Notes: a model not told the origin generated them from the letters alone. A DNA stretch of 64,000 nt from Lampropedia aestuarii (GCF_004803635.1 NZ_SSWX01000010.1:1-64000), one strand, 5' to 3'. Positions 33,887-44,294 are shown, counted from the first letter of the stretch. Numbers and translations are program-made.

Positions 33887-36085
33887 ATGTCATCTGCCAC
33901 CGTACACGCCATTCGTCCGAATGATGAGTCTGCTGCCAAAGTGGTAGGTCAATCGCCTGCCAGCAAAGAACAGACCGATTTGGACTACCACGCTCTGAAC
34001 GCCATGCTCAACCTGTTTGGGCCCAATGGCGAGATCCAGCTTGACAAAGACCGCTTGGCTGCGCGCCAGTATTTCTTGCAGCATGTGAACCAAAACACCG
34101 TGTTTTTCCATAATTTGAAGGAAAAACTCGACTACTTGGTCGAAAAAGGCTACTACGAAGGCCAAGTGCTGGAGCAGTACAGCTTTGCCTTCATCCAGAA
34201 ACTGTGGGATGCCGCTTGGGCCCATAAATTCCGTTTCCCCACGTTCCTGGGCGCGTTCAAGTACTACACCAGCTACACGCTCAAAACTTTTGATGGCAAG
34301 CGTTACCTGGAGCGCTATGAAGACCGTGTGTGCATGGTGGCCTTGGCGCTGGCGCAAGGCAATGAGCAAATGGCGCTGGAGTTGATGAATGAAATCATCA
34401 CCGGCCGCTTCCAACCTGCCACGCCGACTTTCCTGAACTGCGGTAAAAAACAACGCGGTGAGCTGGTTTCGTGCTTTTTGCTGCGTATTGAAGACAATAT
34501 GGAGTCCATTGGCCGCAGTATCAACTCGGCGCTGCAACTCTCCAAACGCGGTGGCGGCGTCGCGTTCTGCCTGACCAATATCCGTGAAGCGGGCGCACCG
34601 ATCAAGCACATCGAGAACCAGTCTTCGGGCGTGATCCCGATCATGAAACTGCTCGAAGATGCGTTTTCCTACGCGAACCAGCTGGGTGCACGCCAGGGGG
34701 CAGGTGCGGTGTACATGAGTGCGCACCACCCAGACATTCTGAAGTTTCTGGACACCAAGCGTGAAAACGCCGACGAGAAAATCCGCATCAAGACCTTGTC
34801 GCTGGGCGTGGTGATTCCGGATATCACCTTCGAGTTGGCCAAGAACAACGAGGACATGTACCTGTTCTCGCCGTATGACGTGCAGCGCGTTTATGGCCTG
34901 CCGATGTCGGATATTTCGGTCAGCGAAAAATACCGCGAAATGGTGGACAACCCCCAAATTCGCAAAAAGAAAATCAACGCGCGCGAGTTCTTCCAGACCC
35001 TGGCAGAAATCCAGTTTGAGTCGGGCTACCCCTACATCATGTTCGAGGATACGGTCAACCGTGCCAATCCGATCAAGGGCCGCATCAATATGAGCAATCT
35101 GTGCTCAGAAATTTTGCAGGTCAATACCCCATCGGTGTATAACGAAGACTTGGGCTACGAGACCATTGGAAAGGACATTTCCTGCAATCTGGGCTCGCTC
35201 AATATCGCCAAAACCATGGATTCGCCCGATTTTGCCAAGACGGTCGAAGTGGCCATTCGCGCGCTGTCCTCGGTGTCGGACCAGAGCCATATCAGCTCCG
35301 TGCCTTCGATTGAAAAGGGCAATGACGATTCGCACGCGATTGGCCTGGGTCAAATGAACCTGCACGGCTACCTGGCACGTGAGAAGATTTACTACGGCAG
35401 TGAAGAAGGCATCGACTTCACCGACCTGTACTTCTACACCATCACCTACCACGCAATCAAGGCCTCGAACCGCATTGCGATGGAGACTGGCACGACCTTC
35501 AAAGGCTTTGCCGATTCCAAATACGCCAGCGGCGAGTATTTCGACAAGTACATCTTCCAGAAATACGAGCCCAAAACGCAGAAAGTGCGTGAGCTGTTTC
35601 TGAAATCCGGCATTGCGATTCCAACGCAGGACGACTGGAAAGCGCTCAAAGCCTCGGTGCAAGAGCACGGCATTTACAACCAGAACCTGCAGGCCATCCC
35701 GCCAACAGGCTCGATCTCCTATATCAACAACTCCACCTCGAGTATCCACCCGATCGTGGCCAAGATCGAGATCCGCAAAGAAGGCAAGGTCGGCCGCGTT
35801 TACTACCCAGCGCCCTATCTGGCACAAGACAATCTGGATTACTACCAGGATGCCTATGAGATTGGCCCTGAGAAAATCATCGACACCTATGCGGCGGCCA
35901 CCAAGCACGTCGATCAGGGCCTGTCTTTGACACTGTTCTTCCGTGACACAGCCACCACCCGTGACGTGAACAAAGCGCAAATCTACGCATGGCGCAAAGG
36001 CATCAAAACCATTTACTACATCCGCCTGCGCCAAATGGCGCTGGAGGGCACCGAGGTGGAAGGCTGCGTGTCCTGCTCCCTGTAA
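33887..36085 (+). CDS. nrdE: Class Ib ribonucleoside-diphosphate reductase alpha subunit
   Basis: 732 aa, near normal NrdE length. Reduces ribonucleoside diphosphates to deoxy forms with Nrd[23 protein letters not shown] carries an active-site cysteine; NLCSEI holds the second; the radical-transfer tyrosine pair is in TIYYIRLRQ. The C-terminus EGCVSCSL carries the CxxC that NrdH reduces. No N-terminal ATP cone is present, as expected for class Ib. An upstream TTG start is also possible; the ATG at 33887 is preferred. nrdF is not adjacent: about 2 kb with three unrelated genes intervenes. Confidence 0.97.
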   Translation: MSSATVHAIRPNDESAAKVVGQSPASKEQTDLDYHALNAMLNLFGPNGEIQLDKDRLAARQYFLQHVNQNTVFFHNLKEKLDYLVEKGYYEGQVLEQYSFAFIQKLWDAAWAHKFRFPTFLGAFKYYTSYTLKTFDGKRYLERYEDRVCMVALALAQGNEQMALELMNEIITGRFQPATPTFLNCGKKQRGELVSCFLLRIEDNMESIGRSINSALQLSKRGGGVAFCLTNIREAGAPIKHIENQSSGVIPIMKLLEDAFSYANQLGARQGAGAVYMSAHHPDILKFLDTKRENADEKIRIKTLSLGVVIPDITFELAKNNEDMYLFSPYDVQRVYGLPMSDISVSEKYREMVDNPQIRKKKINAREFFQTLAEIQFESGYPYIMFEDTVNRANPIKGRINMSNLCSEILQVNTPSVYNEDLGYETIGKDISCNLGSLNIAKTMDSPDFAKTVEVAIRALSSVSDQSHISSVPSIEKGNDDSHAIGLGQMNLHGYLAREKIYYGSEEGIDFTDLYFYTITYHAIKASNRIAMETGTTFKGFADSKYASGEYFDKYIFQKYEPKTQKVRELFLKSGIAIPTQDDWKALKASVQEHGIYNQNLQAIPPTGSISYINNSTSSIHPIVAKIEIRKEGKVGRVYYPAPYLAQDNLDYYQDAYEIGPEKIIDTYAAATKHVDQGLSLTLFFRDTATTRDVNKAQIYAWRKGIKTIYYIRLRQMALEGTEVEGCVSCSL

Positions 36086-36291
36086 AGTCTGGGGCAATAG
36101 TTGGCTAGCTCATGGCAAGGCCCATTCATCTATTAGAGTACTGATACCGACGGATTTCAAACGGATTCTTTGCGCATCAAGGCGTGCGGTGCATGCACCG
36201 CGCAGCTGGCACAGGGAATTCATGCTTTGCTGAACACGGGGGGCGGTCTCCCGATCTGATCATTTCACTTGATTTCAAAAGGGCTGATTCC

Positions 36292-37272
36292 ATGCGCAAT
36301 CTCACTGTTAATCGTCGTCAAGTACTGTTGGCTGCCACCCTGGCTTCGGTCGCTGCCGCTCAGCCAGCCAGGCTGTGGGCCGCTGCCCCTAAGGCAGGCC
36401 AGCAAGCGCTGGCCTACTACGTCACGCCGGTGGGCGACTACCAGGTGACGGCGTTGCTCGACCGCACGATGGCGATGCCAAGCGACCAATTGCTGGCCGG
36501 AGCCTCGCCAGAGCAAATCCGCGCTTGGCTGGCTGCGCGTGCGCGCAGCGTGCCTACGCCGACCTCATTGAATTCGTTCTTGATCAATACCGGCTCTGAG
36601 CTGCTGTTGGTTGACAGCGGCGGTGGCGAGTTGATGGGCGCTGGCGGTGCGTCGCTGCAGCCCACCTTGCAGCGCGCAGGCTACCAGAATGCGCAGATCG
36701 ACAAGGTCTTGCTGACGCATTTGCATGTCGACCACATAGGCGGCATCAGCCAGGATGGCAAAGCGCGGTTTGAGAATGCCGAGCTGTGGGTGCCGCAAGT
36801 CGAGCTCGATTACTGGTTGAGTGATGCAGAACGCGACAAAGTGCCTGAGGCGCAGCGCGATGCGTTTGAACGTGCCCGCACAGCGATTGCTCCTTACCAA
36901 GAAGCCAAGCGTTTGCGCGCTTTCCAATGGGGAGACGAAGTCGCGCCTGGCGTGCGTGCAGTTGACCTGAGCGGCCACACACCCGGTCACACCGGCTTTG
37001 ATGTGCAGCGCAATGGTGAGCGGCTGCTGATCTGGGGCGATGTGGTCCATGTGCAGGACGTGCAGTTTGACCACCCCGACATCACGATTGCCTTTGACAT
37101 TGACCAGGCGGCTGCCAAATCGCGCCGTTTGGCCACCTTCAAAGACGCTGCAAGTGGCGGTTACCGCGTCGCTGGCATGCACATGGCATTCCCTGGCATT
37201 GGCCATGTACGCGCCAAAGGCCAGGACGCTTATGAGTGGCTGCCGGAGTCGTTCTCTGCACAAATCAATTAA
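36292..37272 (+). CDS. Exported metallo-beta-lactamase-fold hydrolase
   Basis: 326 aa. N-terminus NRRQVLLAATLASVAAA looks like a twin-arginine signal peptide, so the folded metalloprotein is probably exported by Tat. Zinc motif LTHLHVDHIGG (HxHxDH), then GHTPGHTGF, WGDVVH (bridging Asp) and GMHMAFPGIGH. Matches the quorum-quenching/hydrolase-like MBL group, substrate unknown. The start at 36292 opens the signal peptide; upstream codons have no similarity. It sits between nrdE and nrdF with its own 200-bp upstream region, so may be independently transcribed. A second MBL protein with HAHTDH lies at 55213-56148. Confidence 0.88.
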   Translation: MRNLTVNRRQVLLAATLASVAAAQPARLWAAAPKAGQQALAYYVTPVGDYQVTALLDRTMAMPSDQLLAGASPEQIRAWLAARARSVPTPTSLNSFLINTGSELLLVDSGGGELMGAGGASLQPTLQRAGYQNAQIDKVLLTHLHVDHIGGISQDGKARFENAELWVPQVELDYWLSDAERDKVPEAQRDAFERARTAIAPYQEAKRLRAFQWGDEVAPGVRAVDLSGHTPGHTGFDVQRNGERLLIWGDVVHVQDVQFDHPDITIAFDIDQAAAKSRRLATFKDAASGGYRVAGMHMAFPGIGHVRAKGQDAYEWLPESFSAQIN

Positions 37273-37301
37273 GCATGTGCGTTTTTTCACAATAGAGTTG
37301 T

Positions 37302-37679
37302 ATGCCTCAAGTCCATCTCGAATATTCGGCCAATCTGCCTATCGATGCCGCCAAAGTGCTCAAGGCCGTGAACGCGGCCTTGTTTGCCACTGGCCAATTC
37401 AAGTTGCCGCAAGACATCAAAAGCCGCGCACAGGCGTTTGACGCCTTTGTGGTTGGCGACGACTTGCCTCACCAGGCCTTTGTGCATCTGCGCGTAGCCG
37501 TGATTGATGGCCGCAGTGTCGAGGTGCGCAAAGCCATTGCGGATGCCGCTTTGGCAGCGCTGCAAGTGGCCCACGACTGGCAGGCCTTGCCACTGCAAGT
37601 GCAACTGGGCGCTGAAGTGCATGAAATCACGTTGGCAACCTACGCGCGCGCCATCACCACGCCCCAAGTGGCAGTCTAA
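37302..37679 (+). CDS. 5-carboxymethyl-2-hydroxymuconate isomerase-like tautomerase
   Basis: 125 aa. Begins MPQVHLEYSANLP, with the N-terminal proline that acts as catalytic base in the tautomerase superfamily after Met removal. Length and pattern (AFVHLRVAVIDGRS) match the CHMI (HpaF/HpcD) family of homoprotocatechuate degradation. None of the other homoprotocatechuate genes are nearby, so its cellular role here is uncertain. Located between the MBL gene and a GNAT gene, 30 bp and 26 bp gaps. Confidence 0.85.
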   Translation: MPQVHLEYSANLPIDAAKVLKAVNAALFATGQFKLPQDIKSRAQAFDAFVVGDDLPHQAFVHLRVAVIDGRSVEVRKAIADAALAALQVAHDWQALPLQVQLGAEVHEITLATYARAITTPQVAV

Positions 37680-37705
37680 ATCAATCATTATTCAAGGAGG
37701 GTGTG

Positions 37706-37993
37706 ATGCCTGAAGTGCGCAACAACACGGCCGCTGGCCGCTATGAGATTTACTTGGACGATGGCACAGAAGCCGGCTTTGCCGACTACCGCGTGCGTGG
37801 CAAAGAGGTCGAGCTGCCGCACACGGTCGTCAAGCCCGAATTCAATGGCCAAGGTCTGGCCGGGCAATTGGTGCAGCGGGCTTTGGAGGATATTCAGGCC
37901 AACGGCCAATGTGTGGTCCCTTCTTGCTCTTATGTGGCCGCCTATATTCAGCGCAAACCTCAGTGGCAAAGCCTGCTTTGCAAGCTGGACTGA
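37706..37993 (+). CDS. Small GNAT-like N-acetyltransferase (YjdJ type)
   Basis: 95 aa. Matches the minimal GNAT proteins: GRYEIYLDDGTEAGFADYRV, then the acetyl-CoA loop HTVVKPEFNGQGLAGQLVQRAL (a Q/GxGxxG/A form) and CSYVAAYIQRKPQW. AAGGAGG lies 5 nt before the ATG at 37706, which decides it over a GTG one codon upstream. Such small acetyltransferases act on unknown small molecules or proteins. Precedes nrdF by about 100 bp. Confidence 0.88.
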   Translation: MPEVRNNTAAGRYEIYLDDGTEAGFADYRVRGKEVELPHTVVKPEFNGQGLAGQLVQRALEDIQANGQCVVPSCSYVAAYIQRKPQWQSLLCKLD

Positions 37994-38088
37994 GTTGCCA
38001 CTGGTGTATTTTTGATGGGGTGCGTTGCTGGTATGAATCTATAGCGGTGTTGGCAGCGGCCCTGGTCTTTTTTCTTCTGTGATTTTGA

Positions 38089-39087
<999 letters not shown>

Positions 39088-39402
39088 TCGCCGCAGAACG
39101 TGTTTACGCACCAGTGAGCGTTGCTAGCGTATTGAGTAGACGGTAGGCGCATGCCTTGCCGATGCCTTTGCGCCCGGCCAACTCACTCACGCCCGGGGCG
39201 GGGGCTCTGCGATCAGAAACAGCAAGGCGATGGTTTCATCGACGCCATAGTTCGGCTTGGCTGCTGACCCACCAGATTCAGAGCGTTGCCCTAGCTAGTT
39301 GATTGTGTCGACCGATGCAGTCGTAGTTCGCATAGGCCGAACATCACAATAAAAGCCTGGATAGCGAGGCAATGCTTGGCCGCATGGCCTCGATGACTTG
39401 GC
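39088..39402. other. Intergenic region after nrdF
   Basis: Apart from the AGAACGTGTTTACG motif (39095-39108, copy 4, 8 bp after the nrdF stop) and one isolated TGTCGAC half-site (39306-39312), nothing recognisable is seen. No gene is supported. Confidence 0.5.
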
Positions 39403-40419
39403 TCAGAAGTTATGGAGAATTCCCGCCCCAAACCCGTTGATGCGAACATTGTCGCGGCTCGAATCTACGCTATCGCGGTCATAGTAGGCCTGCAGTTGCG
39501 TGCGTTTGGTCAAAGTATAAACATAGCTCAACTGGTAGCGGCGGCGCTCGCTACTCAGGCTGTTTTGCACCTCGCGCTCGGCGGTATTGGCAGTAATCGC
39601 ATGCGGGCCGATGCTGTAGCGCGCGCCGACAATCCAGTAGTTCACATGGCGGCGCGTGCTGGTTGTTGCACGGTAGCTGTCACGGCCATAAAACACATAA
39701 GGCTGGAAGTCGCCCAGCGCCAGCAAACGCAGTCCGGCCTGCCATTTGGCATCGAACTCATTGTTTTCTAAGCCGCCCTTGCGCTTGTCCTTGCCGTAAC
39801 CAAGCGCTGCACGCACCAGCTTGTTGTTGTATTGCACGCCCATATCGAAGGACGAGGCATCATCCTGCGAGGTCGTTGCGGTGTTCTCTCCGCGTTGGTA
39901 ATAGCGGGCGCGAAAACTCCAGCCCGCCCAGTCAGGCGACATATAGCCCAGCGCATTCGAGACGCGGTTGCGGGCATTGGCAATCGTAGTGCCTATCGCG
40001 GTCAGGCCCGCATCATTGGGCGCGTAGCTGACAATCGCGCCGAGTTGCGAGTACAGGGGCGAGCCACCGACCGCGGCAGAGTCAAGCCGGCCAGCGACCA
40101 GGCTGCCCAGGCTAGCGTGTCTCAGGCCTACATAGGAGTTGCGTAACTGGGAGGTTTGTGCGCCGGTCGTGGCATTGAGGCCATATTCCATGCCCCAGAC
40201 CGCCGTCAGGCCATTGCCAAGCGATTCTGTGCCTTTAAAGCCCAGGCGGGAGGCGTTGTCGGCCATTTCCGTTGTAGACGATTGCTGGCCCACTTTGACG
40301 TGGTTGATGGCCAGCCGTATCGAGCCATACAGCTGGGTCGATTGGGCCGCTGCTGGGGTGCCGCACACACCCGCTGCCAAAGCGGCGCTGGTGGGGAGAA
40401 GCCATATTGCTTTTTTCAT
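39403..40419 (-). CDS. Gram-negative general porin (outer membrane)
   Basis: 338 aa. Sec signal peptide (MKKAIWLLPTSAALAAGVCGTPAAA), then TQLYGSIRLAINHV, DNASRLGFKGTESLGNGLTAVW and a terminal phenylalanine (GILHNF), all typical of the Bordetella/Comamonas OmpC-like trimeric porin family with 16 beta strands. The ATG at 40419 is preferred over a TTG four codons upstream. Faces the repeat-rich region on its upstream side; no promoter was assigned. Confidence 0.93.
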   Translation of the reverse strand: MKKAIWLLPTSAALAAGVCGTPAAAQSTQLYGSIRLAINHVKVGQQSSTTEMADNASRLGFKGTESLGNGLTAVWGMEYGLNATTGAQTSQLRNSYVGLRHASLGSLVAGRLDSAAVGGSPLYSQLGAIVSYAPNDAGLTAIGTTIANARNRVSNALGYMSPDWAGWSFRARYYQRGENTATTSQDDASSFDMGVQYNNKLVRAALGYGKDKRKGGLENNEFDAKWQAGLRLLALGDFQPYVFYGRDSYRATTSTRRHVNYWIVGARYSIGPHAITANTAEREVQNSLSSERRRYQLSYVYTLTKRTQLQAYYDRDSVDSSRDNVRINGFGAGILHNF

Positions 40420-40576
40420 AATCCAATTCAAGGGAGAGGAAAGTCAATCCAGTTTGGCTAAAGTGTGGCGTGCCGCTTGCACGTGGTTCTCAAGCTTCAC
40501 TTCATCGCCTGACCAGCAGGAGTGTGCAACTCTTGCGCCATGACTGAAATTGACGGGGTGCTGAATCAATGTGCAT

Positions 40577-40854
40577 GAGCCTGTTCACCATCTCGACGCA
40601 GCCGCGTTGAAGCCCCAAATGGTTGCAATGCGCGGCAAACCACCGCAGTCAGGCTTTCTGTTTTGTAGGAATTTTTAACAAAACAGTGTGCCTTTGGGGC
40701 TACAAACCTCAACACCAAAAGGAACTGCAAGGCACAAAAAAGCGCATGACTGCGTTGCCTGTTGCCGCTCATACTCATGTCTGAACGGCAACAGGCGCCT
40801 TGCACCGGCTCTTTTTGGGCCTTGCTCGCCTGCGTCGAGACTTTGAACAGGCTC
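40577..40854. mobile_element. MITE-like element with 24-bp terminal inverted repeats
   Basis: Left end 40577-40600 (GAGCCTGTTCA, then TCTCGACGCA) and right end 40831-40854 (TGCGTCGAGA, then TGAACAGGCTC) are inverted repeats matching at about 21 of 24 positions. The interior 40735-40805 matches 13686-13760 in reverse orientation and shares CAACAGGCGCCTTGC with 14718-14824. No transposase is encoded inside. About 80 bp beyond it, at 40935, the sequence GGCCTGTTCAAAATTTTTG starts the decayed IS5-type region and shares GCCTGTTCA with these ends, suggesting that an IS5-type transposase mobilised the family. Confidence 0.75.
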
Positions 40855-41009
40855 TAAGAAAGGCCAAATGCTCACGCCGAGGTGGCCAAGTGTACGCAAG
40901 CTCAAGCTCGAAGTGGCCAAGGCCTGCGGCTTAAGGCCTGTTCAAAATTTTTGATCTGGTGGTCTGAGGCTAAGCGGATGAGCTGATGCAAGCCAAAGAC
41001 CCAAGCGGC

Positions 41010-41442
41010 CTCAGCCCAAGCAATTGGAACCCATCCGAGCACTGCTGGCGAATGCTGGAAAGAGTACTCGTCCACGCAAAGTAGGCCTTGATGGTATTTT
41101 GTGCGGAGCTGTCTTTGCTGCGCACAGGACGCTATTGGCGCGCGCTGCCTGGCGACTTCCCAAAGTGGCGCACGGTACATGCGAGGGATAGGGCGCAGCG
41201 CCTCAAGTGCGTTCTTGATCATGGGCGCACAGAGCGTCAAGAACACGGATACGACTGGTTTGAGGGGCTGTGACGCGGGTCAACAATCGTGGGCATGACG
41301 CGTGCACATTGCGGTCGATACATAGGGGCTGGCCCACGCGGTGGCTGTGGGCATGGCCAATGTGCCTGCTCCCCATGGCGGCTTGCAAGCACTGCAGCAC
41401 TGCTTGCCGAGCCTGAGCAAATCTTCCTGGCGCTCTTGCTAA
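41010..41442 (+). pseudogene. Decayed IS5-family transposase
   Basis: Transposase similarity is spread over three plus-strand frames in order: KQLEPIRALLANAGKSTRPR (from 41018), then LLRTGRYWRALPGDFPKWRTVHA (around 41110-41185), then AQSVKNTDTTGLRGCDAG (around 41224-41280), and VHIAVDT-stop-GLAHAVAV (from 41302) to a stop at 41440. These are conserved blocks of IS5-group transposases common in this family. At least two frameshifts and two in-frame stops (TGA, TAG) occur and the C-terminal third is missing, so it is inactive. Confidence 0.8.
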
Positions 41443-41568
41443 AAGATTTGGAACAGGTTTTTGGATGCAGCCATGCCAGGCGGTTGGAGATTCAACGTGC
41501 TGCGCCATTGGCCCCCAGGTGCGCCAGAGGCACTTGGGGGTTCAATGCTGGCAGAGTGCGCTCTGGGC

Positions 41569-42012
41569 TTACTGCATGACCACGCTATAGCGGATATCTG
41601 CAGCCGCACCTGCTGTCAGATCGCCTGGTTTGACGTTTCGAAAAGCATTTTCCTCATCCGCACCTGCTTTGGCCACTTCACTCACTTTTGCCAGCAGGTC
41701 TTCAGGGCTGATGCCTGATTGCGGATTGAGTTTGACGACAAACTTGCCGTCAGAGGCAATCGAATTGACGGAGTTACCGCCCGTCAGCTCTGAGACGGTA
41801 TAGCTGCCTAATGGCAGGCCCGCTGCCTGTAGTTTGATGATGGATCTGGCGGCGGCGTGCAATGCGCTGGTGCGGCCGTAGTTGCTGCTGCTATGGCCGC
41901 CGGGGCCTTGAAACTCCACAAGAATAGATGCAGCTGTTTGGGCGTGTCCCGCGCTAAGAAGGCTGGTGCTGCAAGCCAATGCGACCAAGGTGGTAAGAAG
42001 AATCTTTTTCAT
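41569..42012 (-). CDS. Secreted stand-alone M20 peptidase dimerisation (lid) domain
   Basis: 147 aa. A Sec signal peptide (LLTTLVALACSTSLLSAGHA) is followed by a sequence that resembles only the dimerisation domain of M20 zinc peptidases: VEFQGPGGHSSSNYGRTSAL, the helix HAAARSIIKL, YTVSELTGGNSVNSIA and KFVVKLNPQ. The catalytic domain and its zinc ligands (HxD, D, EE) are absent. It lies 23 bp downstream of a complete M20 lipoprotein peptidase on the same strand, so both are probably cotranscribed. It may pair with or modulate that enzyme, or be a remnant under selection; the ORF is intact with a good start. Function unknown. Confidence 0.85.
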   Translation of the reverse strand: MKKILLTTLVALACSTSLLSAGHAQTAASILVEFQGPGGHSSSNYGRTSALHAAARSIIKLQAAGLPLGSYTVSELTGGNSVNSIASDGKFVVKLNPQSGISPEDLLAKVSEVAKAGADEENAFRNVKPGDLTAGAAADIRYSVVMQ

Positions 42013-42035
42013 AGTAGTACCTGAGGTGTTGGTGC

Positions 42036-43793
42036 TTATTGAACTTCGCGGGTGCGTGCGCCGATAGGGCCGACGGCAGGCTCAATGACGCTGCCATCTG
42101 CCAAGTGGTAGCCAGACGCAATGAGAACGGCAGTCAAGGCGCGCTGGATGCGTTTCGTTTCTATGGCTGGGTCGCCCTTGGTTCCCCATTCCCAGAAGGC
42201 ATGCGTGCCTGCGACCACCGCATTGGAGCCCAGTGACCAGTTGTAGGTAGGCACACCGGTATTGGCTGGAACGTTGTCATTGAGGCTGGTGGAGCCACTT
42301 GGCACTTTTTCTGCCATATCCACATCGGCTGCGCGCGCAGCTTGCCAGCCCGCTTGCAGCGCGAGGTTGGCGGTGTCGCCGTTGACGAACGCCGGGCGCA
42401 AGCCATACCACATTTGCTCAATAGAAACGGCTTGTTGCACGCCGTCTGCTTGACCCCAGCGCTGGTTTTCAGCTGTCATGCCTGCCACGAACGTCGGCTC
42501 GATGCTTGCGCGCACTTCGTTGAGGGTTTCGGTGCGCTCGGAGCGCATATCGACCAGCAGCGTGCAGCTAGGGATCACATCAGAGCCGAGCTGCGGCGAT
42601 TCACAGCTGGCCTGGCCTACGGTGTAGGTGGTTTTCAAGGCGTCGCTGCGCAACTCAGAAGGTGTTTTGATATCGGCAATGCGCGCAATGGTGGCGGCCA
42701 TGGCTTCAACCGGATTTGGCCCACTGCCTGGAATGGCCGGTGCCTTGAACTTCATCTCAAAACGATAACTGCCCGTGAAATTGATAGTGCCACCGCCCTC
42801 AGAGCCGAAGTTCGTGACAAAATTCAGCGGATTGGAGCCCGTGCCCAGATCTTGGTCAAAACCATACAGCTGCTTCATGCCCGCGAGGTTGCCTTTGCCT
42901 TCTTCTCCACCGGTTCCGCAAATCCACACGTCATACACTGGCTGCAACTTGTATTTTTTGAACATATGCGCCAGCGTGAACAGGGCAGACGTATTGCTCA
43001 TGGCATCAGAGTAGCCTGGTACATAGATGCGTACACCGCCACCTTCACGGGCCGCCTTTTCATTGGCAAACCATTTTCTTGCTTGCGCATATTGAGCGTC
43101 TTCAATGATGCGACCGTTGCTGTCAAATTGCAGCTGCGTCTCGATGGCTGCAAGCTCCTGGGGTGTCTTCACCACCGGCTCGGTGAGGGGTTGAAGCCTA
43201 ATTGGCAGATAGGGGTTGCTCTCAGGAGGCAGAACCTCTGGGTTGACCACGTCGATGTGTGACTCAATCAGCACCTTCGGATATTGGCCGTTGTAGGCTT
43301 TGGCGTTGGGGCTGCTTGAATAGCTGCCCTTGATTTCAACGCAGGCGTTATAAACCGGCAGCCCATCCACTATTTGGACATCAGAGCCTGGTAGCAGGCC
43401 CGCGGCATTGGTCTTCACTTCGCTGGCGTTAAACCCCCATTCATTGAGCATGCGCTTGTGTATTTCAGCCGCCATGCGGTGTTCATAGCGCGATGGAGAG
43501 GCAATGCGCACCAGTTCCATATGCTGGTTGAAACGCGCCTTCTCTCCCGCTGGCGTATTCAACTCAGCGGCGATGGCTTGGATTTTGGCGTCGGCGATAA
43601 TTTTCTCTGCGGCATTGGCAACCAGTGGATCAACGCCAGGAACGCCATTGATGATTTGGGTCGCTTGCGGCCTTTGGGGGACTGGGGGCGAGGTGCTGTC
43701 ACTGTCGCTACCTCCACCGCAAGCACTGAGCAGCACGGCAACTGATGCGGCACTCCATAAAGGGGAAAAGCGAAAGGCTGGGGCAGTAGTCAT
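42036..43793 (-). CDS. M20-family zinc peptidase, lipoprotein
   Basis: 585 aa. Starts with a lipoprotein signal (VAVLLSACGGG, lipidated Cys 25), preceded by an AAAGGAAAG ribosome site. M20 zinc residues: H179 and D181 in ESHIDVV, bridging D263 (YSDAMSN), base E297 and zinc E298 in GTGGEEGKG, and a late His in AGTHAFWEW. The dimerisation domain (~345-450) is present but lacks the usual GGHSS, having PAIPGSGPNPVEAM instead. Predicted to cleave peptides or hydrolyse an amide in the periplasm at the membrane. The 3' neighbour encodes a separate secreted domain with the missing GGHSS motif. Substrate unknown. Confidence 0.9.
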   Translation of the reverse strand: MTTAPAFRFSPLWSAASVAVLLSACGGGSDSDSTSPPVPQRPQATQIINGVPGVDPLVANAAEKIIADAKIQAIAAELNTPAGEKARFNQHMELVRIASPSRYEHRMAAEIHKRMLNEWGFNASEVKTNAAGLLPGSDVQIVDGLPVYNACVEIKGSYSSSPNAKAYNGQYPKVLIESHIDVVNPEVLPPESNPYLPIRLQPLTEPVVKTPQELAAIETQLQFDSNGRIIEDAQYAQARKWFANEKAAREGGGVRIYVPGYSDAMSNTSALFTLAHMFKKYKLQPVYDVWICGTGGEEGKGNLAGMKQLYGFDQDLGTGSNPLNFVTNFGSEGGGTINFTGSYRFEMKFKAPAIPGSGPNPVEAMAATIARIADIKTPSELRSDALKTTYTVGQASCESPQLGSDVIPSCTLLVDMRSERTETLNEVRASIEPTFVAGMTAENQRWGQADGVQQAVSIEQMWYGLRPAFVNGDTANLALQAGWQAARAADVDMAEKVPSGSTSLNDNVPANTGVPTYNWSLGSNAVVAGTHAFWEWGTKGDPAIETKRIQRALTAVLIASGYHLADGSVIEPAVGPIGARTREVQ

Positions 43794-43951
43794 TGTCTGT
43801 ATCTTTCCTTTAGAAGTGAATTGGCATGCAAGGCGCGCGCCATAGCCGCAGGCAGGCCACTCAATCGGCACAAAGGGCCATGAGTGTTAACAATCTGCGG
43901 ACAAAGCCTTGTGGATCATAAATAGCCCGCTGGAGGATTGACAACGCGCAG

Positions 43952-43969
43952 ATGTCACTTAATTGACAT
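43952..43969. promoter_or_regulatory. Near-perfect 18-bp dyad upstream of M20 operon
   Basis: ATGTCACTTAATTGACAT, 16 of 18 positions symmetric, lies about 160 bp upstream of the M20 peptidase start in an otherwise featureless 500-bp intergenic region (43794-44294). Candidate operator for an unknown regulator. Confidence 0.5.
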
Positions 43970-44255
43970 TTGGGTAAGAAGCTTCGGGGCAGAAGCATAT
44001 TTCATGCCTATTTTTTGCCTGGTGAGCGGCAGGAAATGGATGAAGGGCAGGCCGAGCAGTGCGCAATACAGGCTGTAGTCCACTCAGACTTGCCTGACTA
44101 GGTGCACAAAAAACTGGCGCTGACACTGCGGCTGATCGGCGCGGCAGGTGCCTTTATTCTTGTCTCTATCCCGAAGACGGCAGGCCAAGCCTTGCCGTTA
44201 GGCTGGCACTCTATGGTCGGCTACTTGCAGCTGAAGACGGCCCCGCTTGGGCTTG

Positions 44256-44284
44256 GAGCCTGTTCAGAATCTCCGCGCAGTCGC
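44256..44284. repeat. Solo end of the inverted-repeat element
   Basis: GAGCCTGTTCAGAATCTCCGCGCAGTCGC resembles the left arm of the MITE-like element; it ends 11 bp before the stop codon of the GntR gene on the minus strand. The minus-strand small ORF 44102-44287 beside it is not considered a gene. Confidence 0.6.
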
Positions 44285-44294
44285 TGAGCCCGCA

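Noticed and set aside
39306-39312. TGTCGAC as a further GntR operator
   Set aside because: Only a single half-site, located downstream of the porin gene and not near any promoter.
42342-43262. 306-aa plus-strand frame inside the M20 peptidase gene
   Set aside because: Antisense shadow of the clearly coding minus-strand frame with zinc motifs; no start signal or family motif.
44102-44287. 61-aa plus-strand frame
   Set aside because: It overlaps the repeat-element end, lacks a ribosome site and has no similarity.
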